From positions 124,001 through 188,000 of the forward strand of contig JBGMEA010000012.1 of the NCBI GenBank assembly GCA_041447245.1: a stretch of DNA of 64,000 bases, in the 5' to 3' direction. The position numbers were made by a program, and so were the translations under genes. The notes below the pieces were generated by a model, which did no database searches, was not told the origin of the DNA, and saw nothing but the letters and a program-made list of their open reading frames with translations. This stretch comes from JBGMEA01 sp041447245 (GTDB lineage Bacteria; Bacillota; Clostridia; Eubacteriales; Anaerofustaceae). Below, piece by piece: positions 9,447-18,410 of the stretch. Each line of letters opens with the position of its first letter. Position 1 is the first letter of the stretch.

Positions 9447-9935
9447 TTATAAGTAAGCAATATCCGAATCATAAAGGATTTTATCCATGTCGAGCAGTAA
9501 GATGACATCTTCGCCGAGTTTTGCGAATCCTGTAAGGTAATCATTGTCTGCGGTGTAAGTCAGCTGCGAACGTTCGGAAATGTCGCTGCAGGCAACATCC
9601 AGAACTTCTTTAACTTCATCGACGATGAATCCCACGTGACGTCCTGAGATGTCGATGACAATAATGCAAGTGCGTTCGTTGTAGATGCCTTCTTCTTTAT
9701 TGAGCCGGATTCTCATATCAATGACAGAAATAATGCGGCCTCTGAGATTGATGATCCCTTTAATATGGGGCGGATATTCCGGAACTGGCGTGATTTCCTG
9801 CATGCTGATGATTTCGACAACTTTTGAAATCGGTATGCCGAATAATTGCTGATCGGTATGAAACGTCAGATATTTTCCCTCCATATCCGTTTCGGTTTGT
9901 GCTGTCGTATCTTTGATTTCTTCGTAAGTATTCAT
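9447..9935 (-). CDS. cheW: Chemotaxis coupling protein CheW (copy 1)
   Basis: This is a CheW adaptor that links chemoreceptors to CheA. The CheW fold motifs are clear: YLTFHTDQQLFGIPISKVVE, HIKGIINLRGRIISVIDMR and GFIVDEVKEVLDV. It is the last gene of the fliD-fliS-fliT-like unit on the minus strand, with GAGGAG just before the ATG. A second cheW lies at 14.0 kb; the two proteins are about equally long but differ through most of the sequence, so they may serve different receptor sets. Confidence 0.93.
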   Translation of the reverse strand: MNTYEEIKDTTAQTETDMEGKYLTFHTDQQLFGIPISKVVEIISMQEITPVPEYPPHIKGIINLRGRIISVIDMRIRLNKEEGIYNERTCIIVIDISGRHVGFIVDEVKEVLDVACSDISERSQLTYTADNDYLTGFAKLGEDVILLLDMDKILYDSDIAYL

Positions 9936-9947
9936 TGAAAAATCTCC

Positions 9948-10388
9948 TCATCGATAATTTTTTGTTTGAAGATTCGGTTGATTCGGTTTTGTTTCAAGGA
10001 GTTTATCCCGCTGATTTGCAAAGCATTGGCGGAGTTTTTCATCCAATATGCAAACTTCATTTAATGTATGTATAAAAGCAGCATTGCTGTTAAAAATCTC
10101 CTGCCAGAGCTTCGGACATTGATCCGCGCGCATTTCGTTCGAGAGAATCTGCACTGCTGTTGTGCGATCGTTCTCATTCAATTCGGAGATGATTTTGTCG
10201 ATCAGATGCCGACATTTTTCAATTTTGTCGATACTGTTTTGCCTTTGTGCAAACAAAACGGCAAATCCGTCCGAGCGGTCGTTGATACAATCGTCGATGA
10301 GTTGTTCCGTCAGCTGTTTGATTTTCAGCATCTGGATGAGCTTCTGTTCGAAACAGGCAGCAAGTGTATGGTTGTTATCGTCTTGCAT
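9948..10388 (-). CDS. FliT/FlgN-like flagellar export chaperone candidate
   Basis: I do not recognise this sequence firmly. It is a 146-residue, largely helical and charged protein without membrane segments. Its position immediately after fliD and fliS is that of fliT, and its size and helix content fit FliT/FlgN-type chaperones. I start it at 10388, where GGGGG lies seven bases upstream; an ORF start at 10436 would overlap fliS. It ends twelve bases before cheW, so the unit is likely one transcript. Confidence 0.55.
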   Translation of the reverse strand: MQDDNNHTLAACFEQKLIQMLKIKQLTEQLIDDCINDRSDGFAVLFAQRQNSIDKIEKCRHLIDKIISELNENDRTTAVQILSNEMRADQCPKLWQEIFNSNAAFIHTLNEVCILDEKLRQCFANQRDKLLETKPNQPNLQTKNYR

Positions 10389-10399
10389 AAGTGCCCCCG

Positions 10400-10771
10400 T
10401 TATTTCATATGAATCAGTTTTTCTGCCTGAACCCATGTTTCGCGCATATCTGTAACCAAAGGGAGAATTCCCTCCAAAACAGTTGGGTCACGCCTGACTT
10501 CCGCTTTGATGATCTCCTGGTTGAAAAAGGTGTATAGTTTATAGAGGTTGTTTGAAACATCATAGTTTCGGTTCAGTGCGACGCACAGGTAATTGAAAAT
10601 GCTTTTTGTTTTTTCCGTGCATTTTTTGCTCACAGCGTAATCTTCCTGATTCATCAGCAGGATTCCGTGCCGTATATTTTTCAATGCTTCGTCAAAGAGA
10701 GCAATAATGAGCTCTCCTTTTGACATGGTTGAAATCGCCTGTTCTTTGTATTGTGTCAATTGATTGTACAT
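10400..10771 (-). CDS. fliS: Flagellin export chaperone FliS
   Basis: FliS binds flagellin in the cytoplasm and delivers it to the export gate. The protein shows the YKEQAISTMSKGELIIALFD helix and LYKLYTFFNQEIIKAEVRRD, both typical of FliS. The start at 10771 has GGAG six bases upstream, so I reject the TTG start twelve bases earlier. The 123-residue length is normal. It lies between fliD and a fliT-like gene, the standard Bacillota order. No flagellin gene is in the window. Confidence 0.92.
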   Translation of the reverse strand: MYNQLTQYKEQAISTMSKGELIIALFDEALKNIRHGILLMNQEDYAVSKKCTEKTKSIFNYLCVALNRNYDVSNNLYKLYTFFNQEIIKAEVRRDPTVLEGILPLVTDMRETWVQAEKLIHMK

Positions 10772-10798
10772 CTTATTCTCCAATTCCCGTTATGATCA

Positions 10799-13132
10799 TC
10801 AGCTGGACGATGAGGAGGAAGTTCCCAATAGGGAGGACAGATAGGAACTTTGTGAGTTCATGGTGCTGATATAGGTTTCCAAACTCGTAAACTTTGACAC
10901 ATAACGCGACTCTTCCGTTTCAAGCTGATCCTGAAGATCAGATAAATTATCGTTAATTTCATCGATTTTATCCGAATAAGTATTGTTATCATCAGAATTA
11001 TCATTTTCAACTCCCGCAAGGTTGACCAGGATTCCATCAGTGCCGAGCGTATTGACATATTTCGTAAAGATGTTTTTCAGACGATAGGACAATCCCATGG
11101 TGGTGGTATCTTTATCATCGGTGGGCTGTTGCAAAAAGAGATTTTTGATTGCTTCCGGATCTTCCGAAATCGCCGCTTTGAGCGTGTCTTCATTTATTTC
11201 CAGTGTGCCGTTGCTTTCCCAGTCGTATGCTTTTGTACTGATCCCGATAGAAGATAATGTTGTGTCAAGTCCCTTTACGACAGTATTCATCGAACTCCGA
11301 AGATCGGTAATGATGTTCTGAAGATAGCTGTCATTTTTCAGCAGTCCTTTTTTTGCTTCGGTTTCCCAATTTGTTATTTCGTCATCGGACATATCCTCTT
11401 TTTGTTCGTCCGTCAAAGGCAGATATTGTTCGTCGGTCGATTGCGTTTCGGTCAGTTTGTTCGTGATCAGCGTGATCATCGAATTGTAGTCGGTGACAAA
11501 ATCCGAAATTTTTTTGTAAAAACTGTCTGCATCGGTGCTGACGGAAAAACTGATGTTTTCCTGCGTGTCGCCGTCCGCCTTGCCGAGCAGCTGAAGCGTG
11601 ACTCCGTCAAGCGTGAAAGAGTTGGAGCTTCTTGTAATCGCCTGATAGGAGCTGCCTCCGTCAAAGCTGACTTCCAATTTGGCATCCTGTGCTTGATTGA
11701 TCGTGTAATCCGTTCCGAACAGCGCGGTGGACAGATTGCTTCCGTTGCTGTCTTTTATGTCAACCGCTCCGCTTGATCCGTAATCCTTTGCGCTGACGGA
11801 GAAAGTGTTTGTCGTTGAAATATAACTGATTTTTACCCCTGCGGTAGAGTTATTGATGCGGCTCATCACATCCCCGAACAGTGCGGTCGATTCAAACGTA
11901 AATGCCGTTCCGTTAACCGATATTTCATATTTTCCGTCTGAATTGGTTGTCAGGGGCGTTGTAAATTCGGAAGAAATGTCTGCAAGCGTTTTTGTCAGCT
12001 CCAGTCTGTTGGTTTCTCCTGCTTTGACGTGCAGTGCGCCGCCGGTTCCGAGAACCGTGGAAGTGCTGGCAGAGACTACTTTAAAGATGGAGGAGGCATC
12101 TGCGGGCTGAAAGACAAGTTTGTTGTCGCTGTTCAGCGTTGCCGAGATTTTTCCGTCTCCATATGCATCATCGAGTGCGCTCTGCAGATAGTCCGCAAGT
12201 TTCGCTGCCGTGTTATATTGATCGGTTTGATCCGCATCAAACGTAATAGTTTTGCTTTCACCATTCAGACTGAGCGTCAGAGTGGTTCCCGAGAGTACCC
12301 CAGATAATGTTTTTTCTTCATACATAGCTGACACGTTTGCAGAGGATTCTCCGGTCAGTGCGCCTGTCGAAGATGTTTGTCCTGCCGTGATTCCAAGCCC
12401 GCCGAGCAGAATGGAAGAACCATCATCATTTACGGTTATGGTTTCATTATTGCCGCTCAGGTCTGTCAGCGCAACCGTATAGCCGCCGTTCCCGTCATCG
12501 ACTTTGGAAAACTGCACTTTCCCATTGAGTGCGCTGTCGGAGGAAATCTGAGCATTCAGTTCCGTTATGACATCGTCCAGTTTCTGTCCGTCGGTTGTCG
12601 AGGTGTCGGAAAAAGAAAAATCGGAACTCATGGCAAGTGAATAGTCGGTGCCTCCGTAGTTCAATGAAAATTTGGCACCCTGCAGATAATTCAGATCCCA
12701 TGAATCCTGTATCGCTCCCGTTGTGACGGTTGTATCGGAAGCGACAGACGCGGTAAACCCGGTTTTTGTCGCAAGCTGAGTGATGTCCCTAATCACCAAA
12801 TTTTGGGCTACATCGCTGTCTCCGCTGATTTTGACGTAATTCGAAGTATTATTGATTGTCGAAACGTCAAAATACTTGGAGCTGAGAATACTGTCGGAAG
12901 AAGAACTGCTTCCCAGATATTTTTTCTGAAATTCTATCATTGCCGATGAAATAGTTCGGTAATCATTTTGTTTCCATAATGCCAATTGTTTATTTTGCAA
13001 TTGGACGGCAATCTTTGAACGTGTTCCTGTCGTCATGGACTTGATCAGAGATTCCGTATCAAGCCCGGATGCCAGACCGAAGACTGCTTTGCTGTTTGTA
13101 AGAGAGGAATAAGAACCGACACTGTATACCAT
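10799..13132 (-). CDS. fliD: Flagellar filament cap protein FliD
   Basis: FliD caps the growing filament and folds flagellin subunits. The N-terminus (FGLASGLDTESLIKSMTTG) and the C-terminal coiled region (DKIDEINDNLSDLQDQLETE, then LETYISTMNSQSSYLSSLLG) are typical. The start at 13132 has AGGAG eight bases upstream. At 777 residues it is much longer than the roughly 500 residues of Bacillus FliD; the extra length is serine/threonine/aspartate-rich beta sequence in the middle, likely exposed cap domains. A sigma-28 type promoter lies at 13165-13191. Confidence 0.93.
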   Translation of the reverse strand: MVYSVGSYSSLTNSKAVFGLASGLDTESLIKSMTTGTRSKIAVQLQNKQLALWKQNDYRTISSAMIEFQKKYLGSSSSSDSILSSKYFDVSTINNTSNYVKISGDSDVAQNLVIRDITQLATKTGFTASVASDTTVTTGAIQDSWDLNYLQGAKFSLNYGGTDYSLAMSSDFSFSDTSTTDGQKLDDVITELNAQISSDSALNGKVQFSKVDDGNGGYTVALTDLSGNNETITVNDDGSSILLGGLGITAGQTSSTGALTGESSANVSAMYEEKTLSGVLSGTTLTLSLNGESKTITFDADQTDQYNTAAKLADYLQSALDDAYGDGKISATLNSDNKLVFQPADASSIFKVVSASTSTVLGTGGALHVKAGETNRLELTKTLADISSEFTTPLTTNSDGKYEISVNGTAFTFESTALFGDVMSRINNSTAGVKISYISTTNTFSVSAKDYGSSGAVDIKDSNGSNLSTALFGTDYTINQAQDAKLEVSFDGGSSYQAITRSSNSFTLDGVTLQLLGKADGDTQENISFSVSTDADSFYKKISDFVTDYNSMITLITNKLTETQSTDEQYLPLTDEQKEDMSDDEITNWETEAKKGLLKNDSYLQNIITDLRSSMNTVVKGLDTTLSSIGISTKAYDWESNGTLEINEDTLKAAISEDPEAIKNLFLQQPTDDKDTTTMGLSYRLKNIFTKYVNTLGTDGILVNLAGVENDNSDDNNTYSDKIDEINDNLSDLQDQLETEESRYVSKFTSLETYISTMNSQSSYLSSLLGTSSSSSS

Positions 13133-13164
13133 ATCACACACTCCTGAGTTCTGTTCTGAATAAT

Positions 13165-13191
13165 ATATCGACAATCCCAAAGGGAAGATTA
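13165..13191 (-). promoter_or_regulatory. Sigma-28 type promoter for fliD
   Basis: Read on the minus strand, TAAT (13191-13188), 15 bases and GTCGATAT (13172-13165) match the FliA pattern TAAA-N15-GCCGATAT with one change in each box. It ends about 33 bases upstream of the fliD start. Confidence 0.6.
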
Positions 13192-13202
13192 GCAGTTTGA
13201 GA

Positions 13203-13230
13203 TAAAAAAAGTTTCGCCGAAACGAAACTT
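13203..13230 (-). terminator. Terminator after the PilZ gene
   Basis: On the minus strand an eight-base-pair stem (13230-13223 with 13216-13209, six-base loop) is followed by a run of seven T. It separates the PilZ gene from the fliD promoter. Confidence 0.8.
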
Positions 13231-13234
13231 CACT

Positions 13235-13891
13235 CTATTGATTGTTGCGGATACGTATTTGGCTCATTTGTTCCTGCAGCAAGAATTTGTACAAAGAATC
13301 GATTTCTGCATTACTGGGATCGATGAATTCACATCCATAGCAATATGTTTCGTCCTGATTAACCGCTCTGCGTATTGCGGCACCAAGGAAAAGAGTTCTG
13401 TTTTCAAGAGGAATACTGATGATAATCTCTTCACCGAGTTCCAATCGGCTGTCGCTCTGGAAAAGAAGCCCGCCCAGACTCAAATCCTTGATATGGATCG
13501 GAATGCAGTTTTCTTCATTTACGAACGGATTTTCTTCTTCGTTTTCAGGCGGTTTCGCTGCCTCGCTCTGCATCGGAAGATTCACGCGGAAATAGGAACG
13601 CTGTTCAAAATCCGCCAATGTTTTCAGGTCAACGATTCTCATGAACTGATCCGTGGAAAGGTATACGGTGCCCATAAAAACATGCCAGCCTGTTTCTTTG
13701 CTGTTGATGATGATCTTGACCTTGCTGTTCACTTTTTCCAAAAGCATCTTCTCGTTTTTGGAAGAAACTTCAATGTAATCTTTCCCAACGTCACGCACAT
13801 ATCCTGTGACAATCAGATAATTGGAAAGGGTCTTAACCTCGCAGAAGGTGGACGCCAATGATTGAAGATCTACTTTGTTTTTATCTGTCAT
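13235..13891 (-). CDS. PilZ-domain (YcgR/DgrA-like) c-di-GMP effector
   Basis: The C-terminal half is a PilZ domain: FEQRSYFRVNL carries the RxxxR element and IKDLSLGGLLFQSDS the (D/N)xSxxG element, which together bind c-di-GMP. The N-terminal half (about residues 15-95) resembles the YcgR-N beta barrel found in flagellar brakes. In motile bacteria such proteins slow the motor when c-di-GMP is high. The placement between flagellar genes supports that role; the binding itself is inferred from the motifs. It ends in its own terminator. Confidence 0.85.
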   Translation of the reverse strand: MTDKNKVDLQSLASTFCEVKTLSNYLIVTGYVRDVGKDYIEVSSKNEKMLLEKVNSKVKIIINSKETGWHVFMGTVYLSTDQFMRIVDLKTLADFEQRSYFRVNLPMQSEAAKPPENEEENPFVNEENCIPIHIKDLSLGGLLFQSDSRLELGEEIIISIPLENRTLFLGAAIRRAVNQDETYCYGCEFIDPSNAEIDSLYKFLLQEQMSQIRIRNNQ

Positions 13892-13999
13892 GTATGGTTC
13901 CTCGCAGTATCATCTGTCAATAATATAACGGTGCAGGTTCTGCATCAAATTCGGTTGGCTGTGCATTCCAAACTATCCGGAGAGAATTATTTTTTGCAG

Positions 14000-14479
14000 T
14001 CAAAAAGAATTTTCGTCACGAAGGATATTTCTGGCATCCATCATCAACACCATTTGATCATTCACTTTGCAGATGCTTGTGACGAAACGGTTGAAAGACT
14101 CATCGGAAGCAAGCGAAGAAATGGGGTGCAGGTCTTTTGCTTTGATATCCGTCACATCTTTGACCGAATCGACAATGAAGCCTGCCGTGATATCCTCCGA
14201 CTGAACGAGGATGATGCAGGTCAGATCATCATATTCGGTTTCCGCTTTGCCGATTCTTAACTTCATGTCGATCAACGGAACGATTTTCCCTCTGATATTG
14301 ACGATTCCTTTAATATAATGAGGAAGATTGGGAATATACGTGATATTCTGCATGCTGAGAATTTCTATGATCTGCTCTCCGGGGATCGCAAATAATTGTT
14401 CTTCAAGATGGAAAATCAGATACTTCTCTGCAATATTGCTTTGGACTTCATTTGTTTCGATAACTGCCGTTTCATTCAT
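14000..14479 (-). CDS. cheW: Chemotaxis coupling protein CheW (copy 2)
   Basis: This is a second CheW adaptor with YLIFHLEEQLFAIPGEQIIE, YIKGIVNIRGKIVPLIDMKL and AGFIVDSVKDVTDI. It shares the fold and many core residues with the protein at 9.4 kb but differs in surface positions. GGAGG lies upstream of the ATG. A near-consensus sigma-28 promoter at 14514-14540 overlaps the end of the preceding gene, so it can be expressed independently of the FliK-like unit. Confidence 0.93.
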   Translation of the reverse strand: MNETAVIETNEVQSNIAEKYLIFHLEEQLFAIPGEQIIEILSMQNITYIPNLPHYIKGIVNIRGKIVPLIDMKLRIGKAETEYDDLTCIILVQSEDITAGFIVDSVKDVTDIKAKDLHPISSLASDESFNRFVTSICKVNDQMVLMMDARNILRDENSF

Positions 14480-14513
14480 AGATCACGATCTCCTCCGATT
14501 TCTGATATTTATA

Positions 14514-14540
14514 ATATCGGATGAATCAAACAATTATTTA
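14514..14540 (-). promoter_or_regulatory. Sigma-28 type promoter for cheW copy 2
   Basis: On the minus strand TAAA (14540-14537), 15 bases and TCCGATAT (14521-14514) match the FliA consensus closely. It lies partly inside the 3' end of the FlhB-like gene and about 35 bases before the cheW start. Confidence 0.75.
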
Positions 14541-14815
14541 GATTTTTCGGGTAAAGTAAAGTTCAGAAAATAGATATACAGATTGACAACCGCATCATAC
14601 AACTCTGCCGGAATCTGGCTGCCTACTTCCAGCTGCGTCAAAACGGATGCCAGGGAATCGTCCTGATAAACCGGGATTTCATTCTCTCTTGCGATGGAGA
14701 CAATTTGCTCCGCCACATAACCCAGACCCGATGCCACAATGACAGGTGCATCGCTTTCTTTTTTTCGCTCATATTTCAGTGCAGCCGCACGTTTCATGTT
14801 TTTAGATGCTGACAT
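14534..14815 (-). CDS. FlhB-like C-terminal domain protein (YlqH type)
   Basis: This is a stand-alone homologue of the cytoplasmic tail of FlhB (EscU/YscU family), about 93 residues. The core APVIVASGLGYVAEQIVSIA followed by ENEIPVYQDDSLASVL aligns with FlhB after its cleavage site, but the NPTH motif is absent, so no autocleavage is expected. I start it at 14815, overlapping the upstream FliK-like gene by 14 bases. The pair resembles Bacillus ylqG-ylqH. Its role in export is unproven; it may compete with or assist FlhB. Confidence 0.75.
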   Translation of the reverse strand: MSASKNMKRAAALKYERKKESDAPVIVASGLGYVAEQIVSIARENEIPVYQDDSLASVLTQLEVGSQIPAELYDAVVNLYIYFLNFTLPEKSK

Positions 14816-16229
14816 TGACGGATTGTTTCCTTTCGTAAATATTCGGGAAAACTTGGTCAAGTTTTTGTGCGGGACTTCCCGCACTGACGAAGAGATTTTT
14901 AACTTCGAATCCCGACTGGGAGAAAATGGAGCCGACGGCGTCTTTGATTTCTTTGTTTTGGATTTTCAAAGAATCCGGGTAATTCAGATAAATCCCTGCA
15001 GTTTTGCCCGACAATTGAATGACCGTTTCGAAATAGCCCAGATCCTGGATGTCGAACGTCAGAAAAATCCGCAGATTTTTCCTTGGAGCATCCGAATCCT
15101 GCTGAGTGCTGCCCTCTCCCAACTGTCGGTCGATCCACATTTCGGAAAAAAGAAAGGTTCCGTTATAGTTAAGAGGCAGAAAAACATGAGTCAGCGGCAT
15201 AAAGGTGCTTTGATCAATCAAGAGTGCGTTTGCAATATCCTGATACATGGCTCTGCTGACGGCAGACGGATTGTCTTTGATTCCGCTTTTGACCATATCC
15301 ACAAAACTGTCGAAATAATCGTTCCCCTGAATTTCCGGTTTGTTAATCAGTGCTTCGAACTCCGCACTTATCCGCTTGAGTTGGGGAGTGGCCAGATTCA
15401 GATTGAATCTGCAATAATCCATCAGTACGTCAAACTGGTCTCTTACCGTTTCCATTGTACCGGAATTGAGCCGCGAAAGATTGTGAACAACCAATGCGAT
15501 CATATCCCGTACTTTTCCCATGTCATTGGTTGTGTTGATATATTCTTTTAAAAAAGGCATCATTTCTTCTTTGAGTAAAACCGCAGCTTTCTGAGGCTCT
15601 CCCGAAAGCGGGAGAAGGCGTTGCATAATCGTCTGCATTTTATCCGCCGATGCCTTGCGCAGGTAAGGCACCATGTCGTTGCAGGTTGTCATAATTGCGG
15701 CAAGGGTGCCCTTGGCAGAAGTATGATGATCGTATGCTTTGAGAAACTGTCCGAGTATTGATGCGAAGTCGTTGTCTCCCGATTGTTTGGTCTGAGAATA
15801 TAATCCGCGGAGAAGTTCAAAGAAATCTCCCGAAAATTTCGTATTGTTTTCTTGCAGAAAACGAATTTGTTTGTTCAGCTGTTGAGGCGTTTCGATCTGA
15901 AACTTCGAAGCAAGCGTGCTGAGCATCTTGTCCAATTTATCCTGAGAGACCTGATTATCCTGTCTCAAGAATGCATCAAACAGAAGTTTTTTGAGTGTGT
16001 TGCTTAACTGCGCGCTTTGTTGAAATTGCTGCAGAAATTTATTGAACACAGATTGTTGGTTGAATTGATATTCCGGGGCGCTTTGTTTTTGATCCTGCTG
16101 TTGCTGTGTTTTGGACGTAACTTTATTCGGGTCGATTTGGGGCAACACGCCGGGAGTTTCTTTGGGGCGAATTTTCCCGACAGGGTCATTCGGCGGCAGC
16201 GGAGTGGTGATTTTCAGGTTGTCGCTCAT
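14802..16229 (-). CDS. FliK/YlqG-like protein with hook-length-control type C-terminus
   Basis: This is a 475-residue protein. The first 60 residues are proline/glutamine-rich and likely exported or disordered; a helical middle follows. The last 130 residues carry a pattern like the FliK C-terminal domain: THVFLPLNYNGTFLFSEMW, then NLRIFLTFDIQDLGYFETVI and GFEVKNLFVSAG. It is coupled to an FlhB-like gene, as ylqG is to ylqH in Bacillus. True FliK usually sits in the early flagellar operon, so this is more likely a paralogue than the hook ruler itself. Confidence 0.65.
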   Translation of the reverse strand: MSDNLKITTPLPPNDPVGKIRPKETPGVLPQIDPNKVTSKTQQQQDQKQSAPEYQFNQQSVFNKFLQQFQQSAQLSNTLKKLLFDAFLRQDNQVSQDKLDKMLSTLASKFQIETPQQLNKQIRFLQENNTKFSGDFFELLRGLYSQTKQSGDNDFASILGQFLKAYDHHTSAKGTLAAIMTTCNDMVPYLRKASADKMQTIMQRLLPLSGEPQKAAVLLKEEMMPFLKEYINTTNDMGKVRDMIALVVHNLSRLNSGTMETVRDQFDVLMDYCRFNLNLATPQLKRISAEFEALINKPEIQGNDYFDSFVDMVKSGIKDNPSAVSRAMYQDIANALLIDQSTFMPLTHVFLPLNYNGTFLFSEMWIDRQLGEGSTQQDSDAPRKNLRIFLTFDIQDLGYFETVIQLSGKTAGIYLNYPDSLKIQNKEIKDAVGSIFSQSGFEVKNLFVSAGSPAQKLDQVFPNIYERKQSVNVSI

Positions 16230-16260
16230 TTAAAAAATACCTCGGATGCTCAATTTGTCG

Positions 16261-16287
16261 TAAAGTTTATTTCGATTTGTCCGATAT
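16261..16287 (+). promoter_or_regulatory. Sigma-28 type promoter for cheA-cheR-cheB
   Basis: TAAA (16261-16264), 15 bases and TCCGATAT (16280-16287) match the FliA pattern. It lies 40 bases upstream of the cheA start in the divergent region with the FliK-like gene. Confidence 0.75.
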
Positions 16288-16327
16288 AATTATTATATCA
16301 GAAAAAATAGGCGGTGATATCAGGATT

Positions 16328-18373
16328 ATGGATAATAATATGGACTCAATGCTGGATATGTATTTATTTGAAACCAACACGCTTCTGACGCAATTGGAAG
16401 ACATTCTGCTTGAACGGGAAAAGCAGGAAGGGTTCGATTCGGACAGCATCAATGAAATTTTCCGCATCATGCATACCATAAAAGGGTCATCCGCAATGAT
16501 GGAATTTGACAGCCTGATGAATGTGGCACACAAAATCGAAGATATGTTTTCGTATGTACGTGAGACCGGAAGTGTCGCCGAAGAATGCGAAGCACCGCTG
16601 TTTGATTTAATGTACCGATCTTTGGATTTTTTGAAATCCGAAATCGCTCATATTGAGAACAATGAACCTTTAACAGAAGATATCGGCTTTTTGGCGGAAG
16701 AAATTAAGAAAATACTGGAAAAAATTTCATCGTGTGATTCTTCCGATGTCGAAAATGAAGTATGCGAGGAAGAATCGGGGGAAACATCCGTTTCGGACAG
16801 TTCCGATTTTGAAGAAATTCCAATGGAGGAATCTGCAATTTCCGTATCCGTAAGAGTCTTTTTTGACGATAATACCGGAATGGAGCACCTGCGGGCATTT
16901 ATGTTGGTAAAAAACATCGGGGATGTCTGTGATGATTTTTCTTACGAGCCTTCCGATCTTGAAGGGAAAAAAGCAGCCGAAGAAATTTCGAAAAACGGGC
17001 TGGTAGTTACCTTTAAAACCCAAAAAGAGTATGAGATGGGACTTCGCAGCATTGAAACGTTTCTTTATACGAAAGATTATTCGGTTGTATCCGAAGTGAC
17101 TGCCGATGCATCGGAAAAACAAAACAGCAAGGTTAAAAAGAAAAAACAGGACGAAACGGTTTCTTCTTCGGTGCCTGCTGCCGGAGCCGTCGCTTCCAAA
17201 CAAAGTCTGATCAATGTAAATCTGAAAAAACTCGATACACTCATGGATTTGGTCGGGGAGATTGTGATTACAGAGTCTATGGTTACCGCAATCACGCAGA
17301 CTGAGGGAACCGAAAAAGACGGTTATGAAAAGACAACCAGGGAACTCAGAAAGCTGACAAACGAGCTTCAGGAAATTGTGATGTCGGTGCGTATGGTTCC
17401 CGTGGCGGAAATATTTCAAAAGATGAACCGAATTGTCAGGGATATGAGCAAACAGCTTGACAAAGAAGTGGAACTGACTTTGGTGGGGGAACAGACAGAG
17501 CTGGACAAAACAATTGTGGATGCCATCGCTGACCCGCTGATGCATTTGGTTCGGAATGCGATGGATCATGGAGTCGAAAGCCCGAAAGACAGACTCTCCG
17601 CAGGTAAATCGGAAAAAGGACACATTACATTGACGGCGAGAAATGCCGGCGGAGAGATTCTGATTTCGGTGCAGGATGACGGAAAAGGGCTTGATGCCAA
17701 GAAAATTATGGAGAAGGCAAAAAACAAAGACCTTTTAATGAAACCGGAAAGCGAATATACGGAAAAGGAAATTTATGCTTTCGTGTTTCAGCCGGGTTTT
17801 TCCACAAAAGAGGCCGTTACCGAATTCTCTGGCAGGGGTGTCGGAATGGACGTGGTTAAAAATAATTTGGAGAAAATCGGCGGAATTACGACCATTGACA
17901 GCGAGTTGGGGAAAGGGACGACAATAACGTTTAAGATCCCTCTTACTCTGGCAATTATTTCCGGGATGCAGCTGAAAGTTGGAGACTCAGAATTCACATT
18001 GCCGATCAATAACATACAGCAGGCTTTCAAAGCAAATGCGACGAATATTACGCACGATATGAGCATGAATGAGATTGTGATGCTGCGCAACGAATATTAT
18101 TCCGTAGTACATCTGCATCGGGTATTTGGTGTGGAAACGGATATTACGAATCTGGCAGACGGAATTCTCATTTTGGTGGAAGCCGGAGCCAAACGATACT
18201 GCATCTTTGCGGATGCACTGTTGGGCGAACAGCAAATTGTGGTAAAACAACTTCCGATTTACTTAAACCGTTTCAGTGTGAAAGATGCCGGGATTACGGG
18301 ATGTGCGATCTTGGGTACGGGGAAAATCAGCCTGATTCTGGATGTGTCAAAACTGCACCTTCTTGGAGCATAA
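16328..18373 (+). CDS. cheA: Chemotaxis histidine kinase CheA
   Basis: CheA is the receptor-coupled kinase that phosphorylates CheY and CheB. The P1 domain has the phospho-accepting His at about residue 49 in RIMHTIKGSSAMM. P2 lies at about 170-270, and the P3 dimerisation helices start at NLKKLDTLMDLVGEIVI. The P4 ATPase domain shows HLVRNAMDHGVE (N box), DDGKGLD (G1) and FSGRGVGMDVV (G2). A CheW-like P5 ends the protein. I place the start at ATG 16328; an upstream TTG frame is unlikely because it would lie in the promoter. The 681-residue length is typical. Confidence 0.95.
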   Translation: MDNNMDSMLDMYLFETNTLLTQLEDILLEREKQEGFDSDSINEIFRIMHTIKGSSAMMEFDSLMNVAHKIEDMFSYVRETGSVAEECEAPLFDLMYRSLDFLKSEIAHIENNEPLTEDIGFLAEEIKKILEKISSCDSSDVENEVCEEESGETSVSDSSDFEEIPMEESAISVSVRVFFDDNTGMEHLRAFMLVKNIGDVCDDFSYEPSDLEGKKAAEEISKNGLVVTFKTQKEYEMGLRSIETFLYTKDYSVVSEVTADASEKQNSKVKKKKQDETVSSSVPAAGAVASKQSLINVNLKKLDTLMDLVGEIVITESMVTAITQTEGTEKDGYEKTTRELRKLTNELQEIVMSVRMVPVAEIFQKMNRIVRDMSKQLDKEVELTLVGEQTELDKTIVDAIADPLMHLVRNAMDHGVESPKDRLSAGKSEKGHITLTARNAGGEILISVQDDGKGLDAKKIMEKAKNKDLLMKPESEYTEKEIYAFVFQPGFSTKEAVTEFSGRGVGMDVVKNNLEKIGGITTIDSELGKGTTITFKIPLTLAIISGMQLKVGDSEFTLPINNIQQAFKANATNITHDMSMNEIVMLRNEYYSVVHLHRVFGVETDITNLADGILILVEAGAKRYCIFADALLGEQQIVVKQLPIYLNRFSVKDAGITGCAILGTGKISLILDVSKLHLLGA

Positions 18374-18410
18374 CTCAGTATTTTAGATGCAATGGAGGAA
18401 CCGGACCGAT

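Noticed and set aside
13862..14260. A plus-strand reading frame across the minus-strand cheW gene.
   Set aside because: It is the shadow of cheW and the PilZ upstream region, with no ribosome site and no recognisable protein pattern.
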